From positions 117,344 through 181,343 of the forward strand of contig NZ_CAKZLP010000077.1 of the NCBI RefSeq assembly GCF_937127095.1: a DNA stretch of 64,000 bases. The letters run 5' to 3'. The position numbers and the translations under genes are program-made. The notes beneath the pieces were generated by a model that made no database searches, was not told the origin of the DNA, and saw only the letters and a list, made by a program, of their open reading frames with translations. Below, one piece after another: positions 27,361 through 36,242 of the stretch (position 1 is its first letter; the number at the start of each line of letters is the position of its first letter). Source of the stretch: an uncultured Amphritea sp. Its GTDB lineage: Bacteria; Pseudomonadota; Gammaproteobacteria; Pseudomonadales; Balneatricaceae.

Positions 27361-27804
27361 ATGAAAACCAGCGAAATGACACCGCAACAGCTTGCTGAAG
27401 CCTGTAGCGTTGCACTCAACCGTAATGACCATACAGCCCAGGCGATGGGCATAACCATCGATGAAGTTGCACCCGGATACGCTAAACTATCGATGGTGCT
27501 GCGCAAGGATATGCTTAACGGTCATGCGATTGGTCATGGGGGTATGATGTTTACCCTCTGTGATACCGCCTTTGCGCATTCCTGCAACACCTATAACCGC
27601 TCAACCGTTGCCAGCGGATGCAATATTGACTTTATTGCGCCAGCCTTTGAAGGTGATACCCTCACAGCGATTGCAGAGGAACGCTCCCGCAGTGGCCGAA
27701 CCGGTGTTTATGACATCACCCTGTATAACCAAAAAGATGAAAAGCTGGGGTTTTTCCGGGGCAAGGCCTATCAGATAAAAGGAACGTTGATTCCTGAGGA
27801 TTAA
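27361..27804 (+). CDS. paaI: Hydroxyphenylacetyl-CoA thioesterase PaaI
   Basis: PaaI is a hotdog-fold thioesterase that frees CoA trapped in dead-end aryl-CoA intermediates. The 147-residue protein has the family motif GHAIGHGGMMFTLCDTAFAH (catalytic Asp after the Gly-Gly turn) and FIAPAFEGDTLTA. It starts one base after the paaH stop, so translation is probably coupled. A terminator follows; paaJ and paaK, which come next in E. coli, are not here. Confidence 0.94.
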   Translation: MKTSEMTPQQLAEACSVALNRNDHTAQAMGITIDEVAPGYAKLSMVLRKDMLNGHAIGHGGMMFTLCDTAFAHSCNTYNRSTVASGCNIDFIAPAFEGDTLTAIAEERSRSGRTGVYDITLYNQKDEKLGFFRGKAYQIKGTLIPED

Positions 27805-27833
27805 CTACCTTGTTGATATTCGCTTACATTATT

Positions 27834-27861
27834 AAAAGGCCGCAATAGCGGCCTTTTCTCT
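27834..27861 (+). terminator. Terminator of paaFGHI
   Basis: Perfect 10-bp arms AAAAGGCCGC (27834-27843) and GCGGCCTTTT (27848-27857) with loop AATA, 30 bases after the paaI stop. The A/T-rich arms give it terminator character on both strands. Confidence 0.92.
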
Positions 27862-28109
27862 GCACTTTTGACCTTTTCAACTATCGTTTTAACCATACTC
27901 TTAAAGCCAGAACCCTTTACTCACGCATCGCACTCTTTTCAAGCCAATTTCAAATCACTATCCATTGTCACTAAACCCTAATGGATATAATCAAAAATGA
28001 GGTCTATATATACATACGTGCTACATGATGTAGCTAGCTTATGGGGGGGTAAGTAGCGCACAGGTCTTTAGTCCTGTGTGAACTTAACTTTATAAGCAAG
28101 GTGAAAACC
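27862..28109 (+). promoter_or_regulatory. Upstream region of the flavocytochrome c genes
   Basis: The 248 bases before the cytochrome gene hold a perfect 13-base palindrome CTACATGATGTAG (28021-28033), a G7 run, and a hairpin CACAGG-8-CCTGTG (28059-28078). No ORF is supported. The palindrome is a candidate regulator site; the hairpin would be in the mRNA leader. Confidence 0.5.
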
Positions 28110-28445
28110 ATGAGAGTTATCTCAATTAAAATATCCGGCACGCTCCTTATAGCATCAGCTATCCTGATGCTACCTCTCAGCACAGCTGTTGCTGAAGACC
28201 AGACAGTCAATAGAATGATTGCCTCTCAATGCGCTCAATGCCACGGCACGAACGGATACGCACGGGGCTCCTACCCAGATCTGGGAGGCGATGAAGCTAA
28301 AGATCTCGCAGATCACCTATATGATATGAAAGGCGAAGATCGCCCCAGTGACATTATGGACCATCAAGCCCTCGGCTATACCGATGATCAGATAAGACGA
28401 ATCGCTCAGTATTATTCCACCCTTCCTGAAAATGGTGGCGACTGA
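28110..28445 (+). CDS. fccA: Monoheme cytochrome c, sulfide dehydrogenase electron acceptor subunit
   Basis: This 111-residue exported cytochrome c has a signal peptide (hydrophobic residues about 9-25, cut near VAEDQ), one heme site CAQCHGTNG near residue 41, and a distal Met probably in the MKGEDRPSDIM region. It resembles c553-type partners of flavocytochrome c. The GTG at 28101 is part of the AAGGTG ribosome site, so ATG 28110 is used. It lies 64 bases before fccB, so it is expected to be the heme subunit of the same periplasmic sulfide dehydrogenase. The symbol is by context. Confidence 0.82.
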   Translation: MRVISIKISGTLLIASAILMLPLSTAVAEDQTVNRMIASQCAQCHGTNGYARGSYPDLGGDEAKDLADHLYDMKGEDRPSDIMDHQALGYTDDQIRRIAQYYSTLPENGGD

Positions 28446-28509
28446 GCTGATTTTTTACATTCCGATCACATTGATATAGCTTGCTATTAGCACGCTGGAG
28501 GGTTTCAAA

Positions 28510-29802
28510 ATGCCATTAACCAGACGTAGTTTTATCCAGATGGTGCCTGCTTCAGCAGCGGCACTGGCGTTAACCAGCGGAGCAAAAGCCGCTGAACCGA
28601 TTCATCATGTCACCGTACTCGGTGGCGGTTTTGCTGGCTGCACCGTTGCAAAATATCTGCGCATGTGGAGCAATGGTGAGATAGCAGTCACGCTGATAGA
28701 ACCAAATTCAAATCATGTTTCCTGTATCATGAGTAACCTGATATTGAATAAACGTCTTAAGACGACTGATCTCACCTTTGAATATAATGATCTGCAGGTA
28801 AAGTATGGGGTTGAGGTCGTTCATGACAGAGCACTGAGAATCAGAGGACCACAGAAACAATTAAGACTAAAAAACGCCGGTTGGGTCAATTATGACAGTT
28901 TGGTCGTAGCCACAGGTATACAGTTTGACAAGATACCAGGACTGGTGCCCTCAAAAGTGCCTCATGCCTGGATTGCCGGCGGTCAAACTAACAATCTGCG
29001 TAATAAAATAATCAGGATGCCGGATACCGGCACCTTTGTAATGACCATCCCTAAAGCACCCTACCGCTGCCCTCCTGGCCCCTATGAACGCGCCTGTATC
29101 GTCGCGGATATTCTGGGACGTCGCAGTGGTTATCTTGATGGCACAGGCAACGTTGCTCCGCGCGTCATTGTGCTGGATGCGAACCCGGGCATCATGGCGG
29201 AAAAAGGCACCTTCACCAGTGCATTCAATGATCTCTATGGCGATATTATCGAGTATATTCCAGATGCACAGGTTGAGTCTGTCGACTCAGATAATCTGAT
29301 TGTTAATACCTCTCAGGGAAGCTTTGCCGGGGATGTCCTTAACGTTATCCCCAACCATGGGGCACAAAACATATTGAAAGTTAGCGGCCTGACCGGAGAC
29401 TCACGCTGGGCAGATGTTGACCCTGTCACCTATGCCTCAACCAACACCCTGTTCCAGGATGTCTATGTTATTGGTGATACTCAGGGTACAAGTCAACCGA
29501 AATCAGGCCATATGGCCAATGCTCAGGCAAAGATCTGTGCTGATAGCATTATCCGAACAGCCCATGGCCTTTCCAGCTATACGGAGGAGCGTTTACAGAA
29601 TATTACGACCAACTCAGCCTGTTTCAGCCCGATCACATATGATGAGGCTTCCTGGCTGACGGCAGTCTATAGCTATAATCCTGACACCGGCAGCATGGGG
29701 CTGGTGCCCGGCTCTCTGGGTGAAGCGCATAACTGGAGCAGTCGTAACTTTAACGATATGTTTACCTGGTCGGACAACCTGTTCGCCGATACCTTTAAGT
29801 AA
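28510..29802 (+). CDS. fccB: Flavocytochrome c sulfide dehydrogenase, flavoprotein subunit
   Basis: FccB oxidises sulfide in the periplasm and passes electrons to its cytochrome c partner. The 430-residue protein has a Tat signal (TRRSFIQ, residues 4-10), an FAD-binding GGGFAGCTVAKYL, the SCIMSNLIL segment with the conserved cysteine (72), PYRCPPGPYERACIVAD with the second redox-region cysteine, a HGAQNILK turn, and the C-terminal flavin-binding domain with the third cysteine in TNSACFSP. Length and motifs are typical. A strong terminator follows. No sox or sqr genes are nearby. Confidence 0.93.
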   Translation: MPLTRRSFIQMVPASAAALALTSGAKAAEPIHHVTVLGGGFAGCTVAKYLRMWSNGEIAVTLIEPNSNHVSCIMSNLILNKRLKTTDLTFEYNDLQVKYGVEVVHDRALRIRGPQKQLRLKNAGWVNYDSLVVATGIQFDKIPGLVPSKVPHAWIAGGQTNNLRNKIIRMPDTGTFVMTIPKAPYRCPPGPYERACIVADILGRRSGYLDGTGNVAPRVIVLDANPGIMAEKGTFTSAFNDLYGDIIEYIPDAQVESVDSDNLIVNTSQGSFAGDVLNVIPNHGAQNILKVSGLTGDSRWADVDPVTYASTNTLFQDVYVIGDTQGTSQPKSGHMANAQAKICADSIIRTAHGLSSYTEERLQNITTNSACFSPITYDEASWLTAVYSYNPDTGSMGLVPGSLGEAHNWSSRNFNDMFTWSDNLFADTFK

Positions 29803-29821
29803 CAAAGCAGTAAAAATATAA

Positions 29822-29872
29822 AACCTCTACAGTTATGGCTTATTCAATAGGCCGCTGCAGAGGTTTTTTTAT
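29822..29872 (+). terminator. Terminator of fccAB
   Basis: Arms AACCTCTACAG and CTGCAGAGGTT (one mismatch) enclose a 21-base loop and are followed by TTTTTATAT. It begins 20 bases after the fccB stop. Confidence 0.88.
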
Positions 29873-29924
29873 ATATGTTGCCTTATATGTGTTGCTTTAG
29901 AACTCAGTTCTGAGCACTATCGGG

Positions 29925-30428
29925 TTAGATATCACTGTCAGCCAGTTCCAGTTTCTCCGGGGAGACCAGGATGCCATTATTATCTGCATAGACATACTGG
30001 CCGGGTTTGAATGTCACACCACCGAAGGTCAGATCAACATTCAGCTCCCCGATCCCTTTCTTATCAGTTTTCATCGGGTTGGTACCGAGTGCCTGAACGC
30101 CCAGGTCTAATTCACCGATCGCATTCACATCACGGATACAGCCATAGATGATAATGCCGGACCAGCCATTCAACACCGCTTTTTCTGCCAGCATATCGCC
30201 CAGCATCGCCCGACGCATAGAGCCGCCACTATCGACAACCAGAACCCGGCCTTCACCGGGAAGAGCCACCTGCTCACGCACCAGAGAGTTATCTTCAAAC
30301 GCTTTCAGGGTGACGATTTCGCCGCCAAAACGTTCACGACCACCAAAGTTACCAAACATAGGTTCCACAACCTGTACCAGGTCGGGAAACTGGTCACACA
30401 GTTCAGGTAATAAATCGTCCACGAGCAT
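29925..30428 (-). CDS. rraA: RNase E activity regulator RraA
   Basis: RraA binds RNase E (and helicases) and lowers its activity. The 167-residue protein matches the E. coli one: FGNFGGRERFGGEI, RVLVVDSGGSMRRAMLGD, YGCIRDV, FGGVTFKPGQYVYADNNGILVS. The same fold is used by class II aldolases, and the RDV motif is shared, but length and the N-terminal ELCDQFPD segment fit true RraA. Monocistronic; start ATG 30428. Confidence 0.94.
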   Translation of the reverse strand: MLVDDLLPELCDQFPDLVQVVEPMFGNFGGRERFGGEIVTLKAFEDNSLVREQVALPGEGRVLVVDSGGSMRRAMLGDMLAEKAVLNGWSGIIIYGCIRDVNAIGELDLGVQALGTNPMKTDKKGIGELNVDLTFGGVTFKPGQYVYADNNGILVSPEKLELADSDI

Positions 30429-30511
30429 GCTCCTTAAATTAAACCGTTAACAGGTGCTTATCATCGCTTATTCCAGCCTTTATTGCACTTGCACTATAGA
30501 CGGAAAAGTTA

Positions 30512-31096
30512 TCATTTAAAGAGATAAAGGTAGCTATCATAGAGTGCCCCCTGTGACAGACCATTCTCATATTTGACCAGTGTTAACGCGGGCAGACTGT
30601 CTTTCAGAGCCTCAGGCTGTAAGCAAAACCGCTCAGGAAAGCCGGTTTGCCGGTGATAGTCAGAATTTAAGGTTTTGATCAGCAGATAGGCTCCCGGCGT
30701 CATCAGCTCAGGTAAACGCTGTAACAGACTGGTCTCCGGCAGATAACGCAGTAGCACAATATTATCAAAGCGCCCTAACCCACTCAGTGCATCCGGCAGG
30801 CTCAGATCAATTTCCCGCGTCTCAATCTCAGGTTTTCGTTTGCCTAGCTCTTCACTGGCTACTGAGTCCGTCACAAATCGTTGTAAGCGCTTTAATCCTT
30901 CGATGGCAAAATCAACCGCCAGAACCCGATGTCCCCGGCCTGCAAGATAGAGACTGGCGGCACCATCACCACAGGCCAGATCCAGGGTGTGACCTGGCGG
31001 CAGCAGCGCCAGTGACTGCTGTAACTCAACAGGTAGTTCAGGTGCAACACTAGTTTTATCCCGGTAACGACGGTTCCAGAGATCAGCTCTGCTCAT
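30512..31096 (-). CDS. SAM-dependent methyltransferase
   Basis: This class I methyltransferase of 194 residues has SAM motif I TLDLACGDGAASLYLA (about 37-52), AVDFAIEG (motif II acidic residue) and DNIVLLRYL (motif IV). The overall size resembles TehB-like and small-molecule methyltransferases, but no substrate-specific feature is recognised. ATG 31096. It is divergent from the small membrane-protein ORF at 31186 and next to rraA on the same strand. Confidence 0.85.
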   Translation of the reverse strand: MSRADLWNRRYRDKTSVAPELPVELQQSLALLPPGHTLDLACGDGAASLYLAGRGHRVLAVDFAIEGLKRLQRFVTDSVASEELGKRKPEIETREIDLSLPDALSGLGRFDNIVLLRYLPETSLLQRLPELMTPGAYLLIKTLNSDYHRQTGFPERFCLQPEALKDSLPALTLVKYENGLSQGALYDSYLYLFK

Positions 31097-31185
31097 TCGT
31101 GTACAATCCTTAAAATACTTAGCTCAAAATATATAGCGTCACTATAGGCCAGCAGGCCTGGCTGAATCGAGAGCCCGACAGAAAA

Positions 31186-31419
31186 ATGGAACAATATAAA
31201 CTTCTCATTGTGGTCCTGTTTATCGCCCTGGTGTTTACACCAATCACCTGGCAGGCGATCCAGAGGCGAAAACTCAATCCGCCGCCGATGGCCAGTAATG
31301 ACCGCAAACTCTATCGTCTGTGGCGCTCTGATCCGCTCTCTTACGAACGTCAGTATGGTGAAATGGATCGTCATTATATCCAGGCCCAGAACGAAAAAGG
31401 CCGGAATACTGAACAGTAA
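31186..31419 (+). CDS. Possible small single-span membrane protein
   Basis: This 77-residue frame has an N-terminal membrane segment (about 6-22, LLIVVLFIALVFTPITW) followed by a basic, proline-containing soluble tail ending QAQNEKGRNTEQ. Charge distribution (positive after the helix) fits N-out/C-in anchoring. The ribosome site is weak, and overlapping open frames exist on the other strand, so it is only probable. No family is recognised. Confidence 0.5.
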   Translation: MEQYKLLIVVLFIALVFTPITWQAIQRRKLNPPPMASNDRKLYRLWRSDPLSYERQYGEMDRHYIQAQNEKGRNTEQ

Positions 31420-31426
31420 TCCGGCA

Positions 31427-31479
31427 CTTAGATGTTAAACAAGGCTTAGATATTAAACAAAGCGTAGATGTTAACTTAG
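31427..31479. repeat. 18-bp tandem repeat near the ydiJ 3' end
   Basis: Three units, CTTAGATGTTAAACAAGG, CTTAGATATTAAACAAAG and a shortened CGTAGATGTTAACTTAG, lie between the small ORF and the ydiJ stop. Each unit carries TAA or TTA stops. Confidence 0.85.
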
Positions 31480-31493
31480 CTGTTAAGCGACCC

Positions 31494-34400
31494 TTAAGCG
31501 GTTTTTAACAGTTGCAGCAAAACCTGTAGCGGATGCTGCAGTTGTTTCTCGTCCAAACGTTTTACCTGGCTGCGGCAGGAATAGCCGGTGGCGACCAGTC
31601 GTCCATCATTTGCCGGATCATTCACCACCTCTGACCAGCTGAGATCGTAAATCTTTCTCGATATTTCGACGTTTTCGGTTTCATGACCATAGGTTCCCGC
31701 CATACCACAGCAGCCCGTTGCCTGTAGTTCCAGTGTTTGGCCCAGCGCCTGAAAGATCTTTTTCCAGTCCGCCATTGAAGCGGCCGCCGAAGTCTTCTCA
31801 GAGCAGTGCGCCATCAGCTTATAATCATTTTTTGGCAGCCCCTCTGCTGTCTGGTTCAGCAGATCACAATGTCTCGCCAGCCACTCCTGAATCAGCTCAA
31901 CCTTAACCGGCAAGCGCATACCATCATCAACATACTCCTGACGGTAGGTCAGTGTCATAGAAGGGTCAATACCCACCATCGCGATACCGCTGCTGGCTAA
32001 TGACTGCAGCATCTGAGTATTCGCATCAGCTGCCTTATTAAAGGCCGCCTTAAATCCATGTACATGAAGCGGCTTACCGTTAGGTTTAAACGGAGCGACC
32101 AGTACATTGAAGCCGGTTTCACGCAGCAGATCGATAATATCCAGAACCAGCTGAGTTTCAAAAAAACTGGTAAAGGCATCCTGGACGAGAATCACCGAGT
32201 GCTGCTTATGTTCCGGCATGATGGCCGCAATATTTTGCGCGGTGGCAAACTGGACGCCCCGCTCATCCATCCCTTTTACCAGCGTATTGGTACAGATTGC
32301 CGGACTATCCACCATACCCACCCAACGGCCGAACACTGACTGAATTGTGCGATTCGCCATCATCCAGTTGTAGGGTGCCGGGAAGCGCGACAGATAGGGA
32401 ATCATATATTCAAGACCACCGATCATATAATCCTTCAATGGGCGCAGGTAACGGCTGTAATAGGCTTCCAGAAAGCGGGAACGGAAATCAGGCACGTTAA
32501 CCTTAATCGGGCACTGCGCCACACAGGATTTACAGGCCAGACAGCCCATCATCGCTTCGTGCACCTCATTGTTAAAATCGTACTCGCCCTGCTTTTTCTT
32601 CCAGCTATTTTTGACTCGCGCTGGCAGGCTGGCCATAAAGGATCCATGACGGGCTTTACTGCCTTCGGCAACGATATCAACGCCCTGCAGCGCCATCAGA
32701 CGCAACCATTCACGAATCAGCGATGACCGCCCTTTAGGCGAATGTTTACGCTCACGAGTGGCTTTCCATGAGGGGCACATCGCATCCTTTGGATCGTAGT
32801 TGTAACAAGCCCCATTGCCGTTACAGAACATCGCCTGGTTATATTCTTCCCGCGCGGCCGCAGGAATCTGCCGGTCATACTGACCCCGGGTGGAGACCTC
32901 ATCGATTTTAAGCAGCTCAGCCCCCTCGATCAGGGGGGTACAGATCTTGCCGGGATTGAGCTGATTGGCGGGGTCAAATGCGCCTTTGATGATCTGTAGC
33001 TGAGGATAAAGCTCACCAAAGAACGCGGGCGCGTATTCAGAGCGCACCCCCTTACCATGTTCACCCCAGATCAGACCATGATATTTCTGCGTCAGCGCCA
33101 CCACGCCATCAGAGATCACACGGATCAGCCCCTCTTCGTCTTCGCTTTTCATATCGATGGCGGGCCTTACATGCAGTACACCGGCATCCACATGACCAAA
33201 CATACCGTAGGCCAGATTATGACTATCTAACAGTGCACGGAACTCTTTGATGTAAGCGGCGAGATTTTCCGGGGGCACAGCGGTGTCTTCAACAAACGGG
33301 ATGGGACGGCGTTCACCCACTCCATTCCCCAACAGGCCCACCGATTTCTTGCGCATCCCCCAGATCTTATTCACCTCAGCCGCACCAAAGGTAACCGTAT
33401 AGCCGAAAGCTTTTCCAGGTTGACCGGAAACACTGTCGAGATAATCCGTGAGCTTCGCAATTTTAGCTCGCAACTCAGCTTCATCATCGCCGGTATACTC
33501 AACAAGATTGATCCCCAGGATAGTCGGTTCGCCCTCGTTTTGCGGAAAGTAGTCTTTAACTGAATCCCAGACAATATCGTTCATCGCCAGATTCAGGACT
33601 TTGGAATCAACCGTTTCAATGGAGGTTGGCCCCCACGCCATCAGTTCGGCCGCATCTTCGAGGGAATCCTGAAAGCCTGCGTACTTAAGATTCACCAGCG
33701 CGGAGTATTTCGGAATCGGCAGTACATTCAGTTTTGCCTCAGCAATAAATGCCAGCGAGCCTTCAGCACCACAGAGTACCGAGTTCAGGTTAAAGCGACC
33801 TGATTCATCACGGATATGGGCCAGATCGTAGCCGGTCAGGCAACGGTTCAGTTTCGGGAATTTGGCATCGATCAGTTCATGGTGCTCAGTGAACACCTGA
33901 TCAACCACTCGGTGCACTTCACCAACCCGGTCATCCCGCTGTTTAATCAGTTCCAGTTCGTCATCATCCAGCGCAGCGGAGCTCCACAGGGTGCCATCCA
34001 GAAACACTGATTTCAGTTCCAGTACATGGTCACGGGTTTTACCGTACATGCATGAGCCCTGGCCACTGGCATCGGTATTGATCATGCCGCCGATGGTGGC
34101 CCGGTTACTGGTTGACAGTTCCGGCGCAAAGAACAGGCCGTAGGGTTTCAACGCTGCATTAAGCTGATCTTTTACCACCCCACCCTGAACCCGCACCCAG
34201 CGCTCTTCAGCGTTGATCTCGAGGATCTGATTCATATGCCGGGAGATATCGACGATCAGCCCGTCAGTAAGCGACTGGCCGTTCGTTCCGGTACCACCGC
34301 CGCGCGCACTGAGCACCACATCTTTAAAGCGGGGCTCCACTGCGAGGCCTGCCAGTAGCACCAGATCTTCAACCGACCGAGGAAAAACCACCCCCTGCGG

Positions 34401-34553
34401 CAATACCTGATAAATACTGTTATCCGTAGACAACACGATCCTACTGGAATAGTCAGGATTAACTTCACCACCGAAGTGACTGTTTTTTAAAGCCTCTATA
34501 AAATCAAGATAGAGTTTCTGCGTCGTGTTAATTTCGGCAATACGTGGGATCAT
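31494..34553 (-). CDS. ydiJ: FAD / Fe-S oxidoreductase YdiJ (D-2-hydroxy acid dehydrogenase type)
   Basis: This large 1019-residue enzyme fuses an FAD-linked oxidase domain (PRGGGTGTNGQSL region near 85, FAPELSTSNRATIGGMINTD, GHVDAGVLHVRP) to a 4Fe-4S ferredoxin-like part (CNGNGACYNY, CLACKSCVAQCPIKV) and a C-terminal Cys-rich domain with GCCGMAGTYGHE. It aligns end to end with E. coli YdiJ (1018 residues), assigned to D-2-hydroxyglutarate/D-lactate-type oxidation feeding the electron chain; the exact substrate is uncertain. ATG 34553. It is divergent from a LysR regulator that probably controls it. Confidence 0.94.
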   Translation of the reverse strand: MIPRIAEINTTQKLYLDFIEALKNSHFGGEVNPDYSSRIVLSTDNSIYQVLPQGVVFPRSVEDLVLLAGLAVEPRFKDVVLSARGGGTGTNGQSLTDGLIVDISRHMNQILEINAEERWVRVQGGVVKDQLNAALKPYGLFFAPELSTSNRATIGGMINTDASGQGSCMYGKTRDHVLELKSVFLDGTLWSSAALDDDELELIKQRDDRVGEVHRVVDQVFTEHHELIDAKFPKLNRCLTGYDLAHIRDESGRFNLNSVLCGAEGSLAFIAEAKLNVLPIPKYSALVNLKYAGFQDSLEDAAELMAWGPTSIETVDSKVLNLAMNDIVWDSVKDYFPQNEGEPTILGINLVEYTGDDEAELRAKIAKLTDYLDSVSGQPGKAFGYTVTFGAAEVNKIWGMRKKSVGLLGNGVGERRPIPFVEDTAVPPENLAAYIKEFRALLDSHNLAYGMFGHVDAGVLHVRPAIDMKSEDEEGLIRVISDGVVALTQKYHGLIWGEHGKGVRSEYAPAFFGELYPQLQIIKGAFDPANQLNPGKICTPLIEGAELLKIDEVSTRGQYDRQIPAAAREEYNQAMFCNGNGACYNYDPKDAMCPSWKATRERKHSPKGRSSLIREWLRLMALQGVDIVAEGSKARHGSFMASLPARVKNSWKKKQGEYDFNNEVHEAMMGCLACKSCVAQCPIKVNVPDFRSRFLEAYYSRYLRPLKDYMIGGLEYMIPYLSRFPAPYNWMMANRTIQSVFGRWVGMVDSPAICTNTLVKGMDERGVQFATAQNIAAIMPEHKQHSVILVQDAFTSFFETQLVLDIIDLLRETGFNVLVAPFKPNGKPLHVHGFKAAFNKAADANTQMLQSLASSGIAMVGIDPSMTLTYRQEYVDDGMRLPVKVELIQEWLARHCDLLNQTAEGLPKNDYKLMAHCSEKTSAAASMADWKKIFQALGQTLELQATGCCGMAGTYGHETENVEISRKIYDLSWSEVVNDPANDGRLVATGYSCRSQVKRLDEKQLQHPLQVLLQLLKTA

Positions 34554-34617
34554 CGCTCAACCTGTGGCATTTTGGCGGATTATTTCGGATAAACAGTTGG
34601 TCATAATGCAGAATAAT

Positions 34618-34671
34618 CATTTATCATTCAAACGATAAAATATGATCAATTAATTACATATACCGATAAAT
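34618..34671. promoter_or_regulatory. TTATC/GATAA boxes in the ydiJ-lysR divergent region
   Basis: TTATC-8-GATAA (34621-34638) forms an interrupted palindrome with the T-N11-A spacing of LysR sites. A larger pair, CATTTATC (34618-34625) and GATAAATG (34664-34671), encloses it and includes the regulator's own start codon, which suggests autoregulation. Confidence 0.55.
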
Positions 34672-35626
34672 GAATACAAACCTCTCTATTCGACATCTTC
34701 GGGCATTCACTGAAGTCGCCTGCTGCGGCAGTTTCACCCAGGCCGCCAGCCGACTTCATCTGACCCAGTCAAGCCTGACCGCGACCATAAAACAGCTTGA
34801 ACAGTCGGTGGGTTTAACCCTGTTTGACCGAACCACACGGCGGGTATTACTCACACTGCAGGGGGAGCAGTTCCGCCCGGTTGCGGAGAAACTGATCTCT
34901 GATTTCGATACCGCCATTGGCGATCTGCAAGCGATCGCGGGCCAGCAACAGGGCCAGGTTGCTATCGCGGCATCTCCCTCAACCATCAGCCGCCTTTTGC
35001 CCCCGGTTATCGATGATTACCGTCAGCAGTTTCCTGAAATCGCCATCTCACTGCGGGATGACAGTGCCGGACAGATAGAGCAGCGGGTGTTGGACAACGA
35101 TGTAGATTTCGGTATCGGCGCCAATCACTCGGCTCATCCGGAACTCAACTACCAGCCGGTGCTGTCCGACCGTTACGGTGTGGTGGTCCCTGCAAATCAC
35201 CGCTTCAAAGGAAGTGAATCGATTCAGTGGCAGCAATTGATTGAAGAAGAGTTGCTATTTCTCTCGGCTGATACCGGCATCCGCGCGCAATTGAATCAGT
35301 TTCGTCAGGCAGGCCAGTTGCAGCTCTCTGATCAGAAAGCGATTCTGGAAGTGTCCAATCCGGCCGGCCTGGCAGCACTCATACGACAGGGGATCGGCAT
35401 CTCGGTATTACCAGCACTGGCGGCCAGTACCGAGTCATTCAAAGAGCTCTGTTTTATCCCACTGATCGCACCACCGATGCGCCGGGAGATCTGTTTGGTG
35501 AGCCGCAAGGGACGTTCACTGAGCCCCGCCGCCTCGACCCTGCTGAGTTTTGCCCGACAGCATTTCCTGACTATGGTGTTGCCGCCCTATCTTGAAAGCA
35601 CCGGGAAGCCCACTCAGGACTTATAA
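34670..35626 (+). CDS. LysR family transcriptional regulator
   Basis: This 318-residue activator/repressor has an N-terminal winged HTH (GSFTQAASRLHLTQSSLTAT, LEQSVGLTLFDRTTRRV, residues about 19-58) and a periplasmic-binding-like effector domain (about 92-300). It is divergent from ydiJ with 116 bases between, the classic arrangement for control of the neighbour; a 2-hydroxy acid is a plausible ligand (inference). Its end overlaps the thioesterase gene on the other strand by 13 bases. Confidence 0.92.
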   Translation: MNTNLSIRHLRAFTEVACCGSFTQAASRLHLTQSSLTATIKQLEQSVGLTLFDRTTRRVLLTLQGEQFRPVAEKLISDFDTAIGDLQAIAGQQQGQVAIAASPSTISRLLPPVIDDYRQQFPEIAISLRDDSAGQIEQRVLDNDVDFGIGANHSAHPELNYQPVLSDRYGVVVPANHRFKGSESIQWQQLIEEELLFLSADTGIRAQLNQFRQAGQLQLSDQKAILEVSNPAGLAALIRQGIGISVLPALAASTESFKELCFIPLIAPPMRREICLVSRKGRSLSPAASTLLSFARQHFLTMVLPPYLESTGKPTQDL

Positions 35627-36174
35627 AGGCGGCAGTTTTCACCGTCCAGGGCGTTGATCTCTTTAATCAGATCGAGATTACTGCGGATTTTCTTCATCTC
35701 GGCACGGTGTTCCGATTTAAGCTGTTTACGGATCTTGCCCTCAATAAAGCGTTTAATCTCCCGCTCATCTTCGAGAATCAACCCCGGTACAGGAACCGGC
35801 TTGCGGCTATCCTCATCCATCGCAACCATGGTGAAATAGGAGGTATTCGTATGTTTCACTATACCCAGACGAAAATCTTCAGAGATAACCTTGATGCCGA
35901 TCTCCAGCGACGAGTTGCCGACATAGTTAACCGAGGCTGACAGCGTCAGTAGCTCACCTACTTCCACCGGATTAAGGAAGTTCACAGAATCAACCGACGC
36001 GGTAACACAGTAACCTTTTACATGAGATGCCGCACAGGTATAGGCGATCTTATCCATCAGCGAGAGAATCACCCCACCATGAACCTTTCCGCCGAAATTA
36101 GCATAGGAGGGTACCATCAGTTCTTTCAACACTGTTTGCGATGCCTTCACCGTGCGGTATTCACGATCACTCAT
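35614..36174 (-). CDS. Acyl-CoA thioesterase (YciA/ACOT-like hotdog)
   Basis: This 186-residue cytosolic hotdog protein has the acyl-CoA thioesterase pattern ANFGGKVHGGVILSLMDKIAY (asparagine/aspartate active site) and SVDSVNFLNPVEVGE. The C-terminal 60 residues are a charged helical tail (EREIKRFIEGKIRKQ) beyond the core domain, as in some longer members. ATG 36174. It ends 13 bases inside the convergent LysR gene, with no terminator between them. Confidence 0.88.
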   Translation of the reverse strand: MSDREYRTVKASQTVLKELMVPSYANFGGKVHGGVILSLMDKIAYTCAASHVKGYCVTASVDSVNFLNPVEVGELLTLSASVNYVGNSSLEIGIKVISEDFRLGIVKHTNTSYFTMVAMDEDSRKPVPVPGLILEDEREIKRFIEGKIRKQLKSEHRAEMKKIRSNLDLIKEINALDGENCRLYKS

Positions 36175-36242
36175 TATGTAAACCTATCAATTTATTATGT
36201 TTTAATTTTCAGATAATACATTTTTAAGGCACTGATGCCGAC

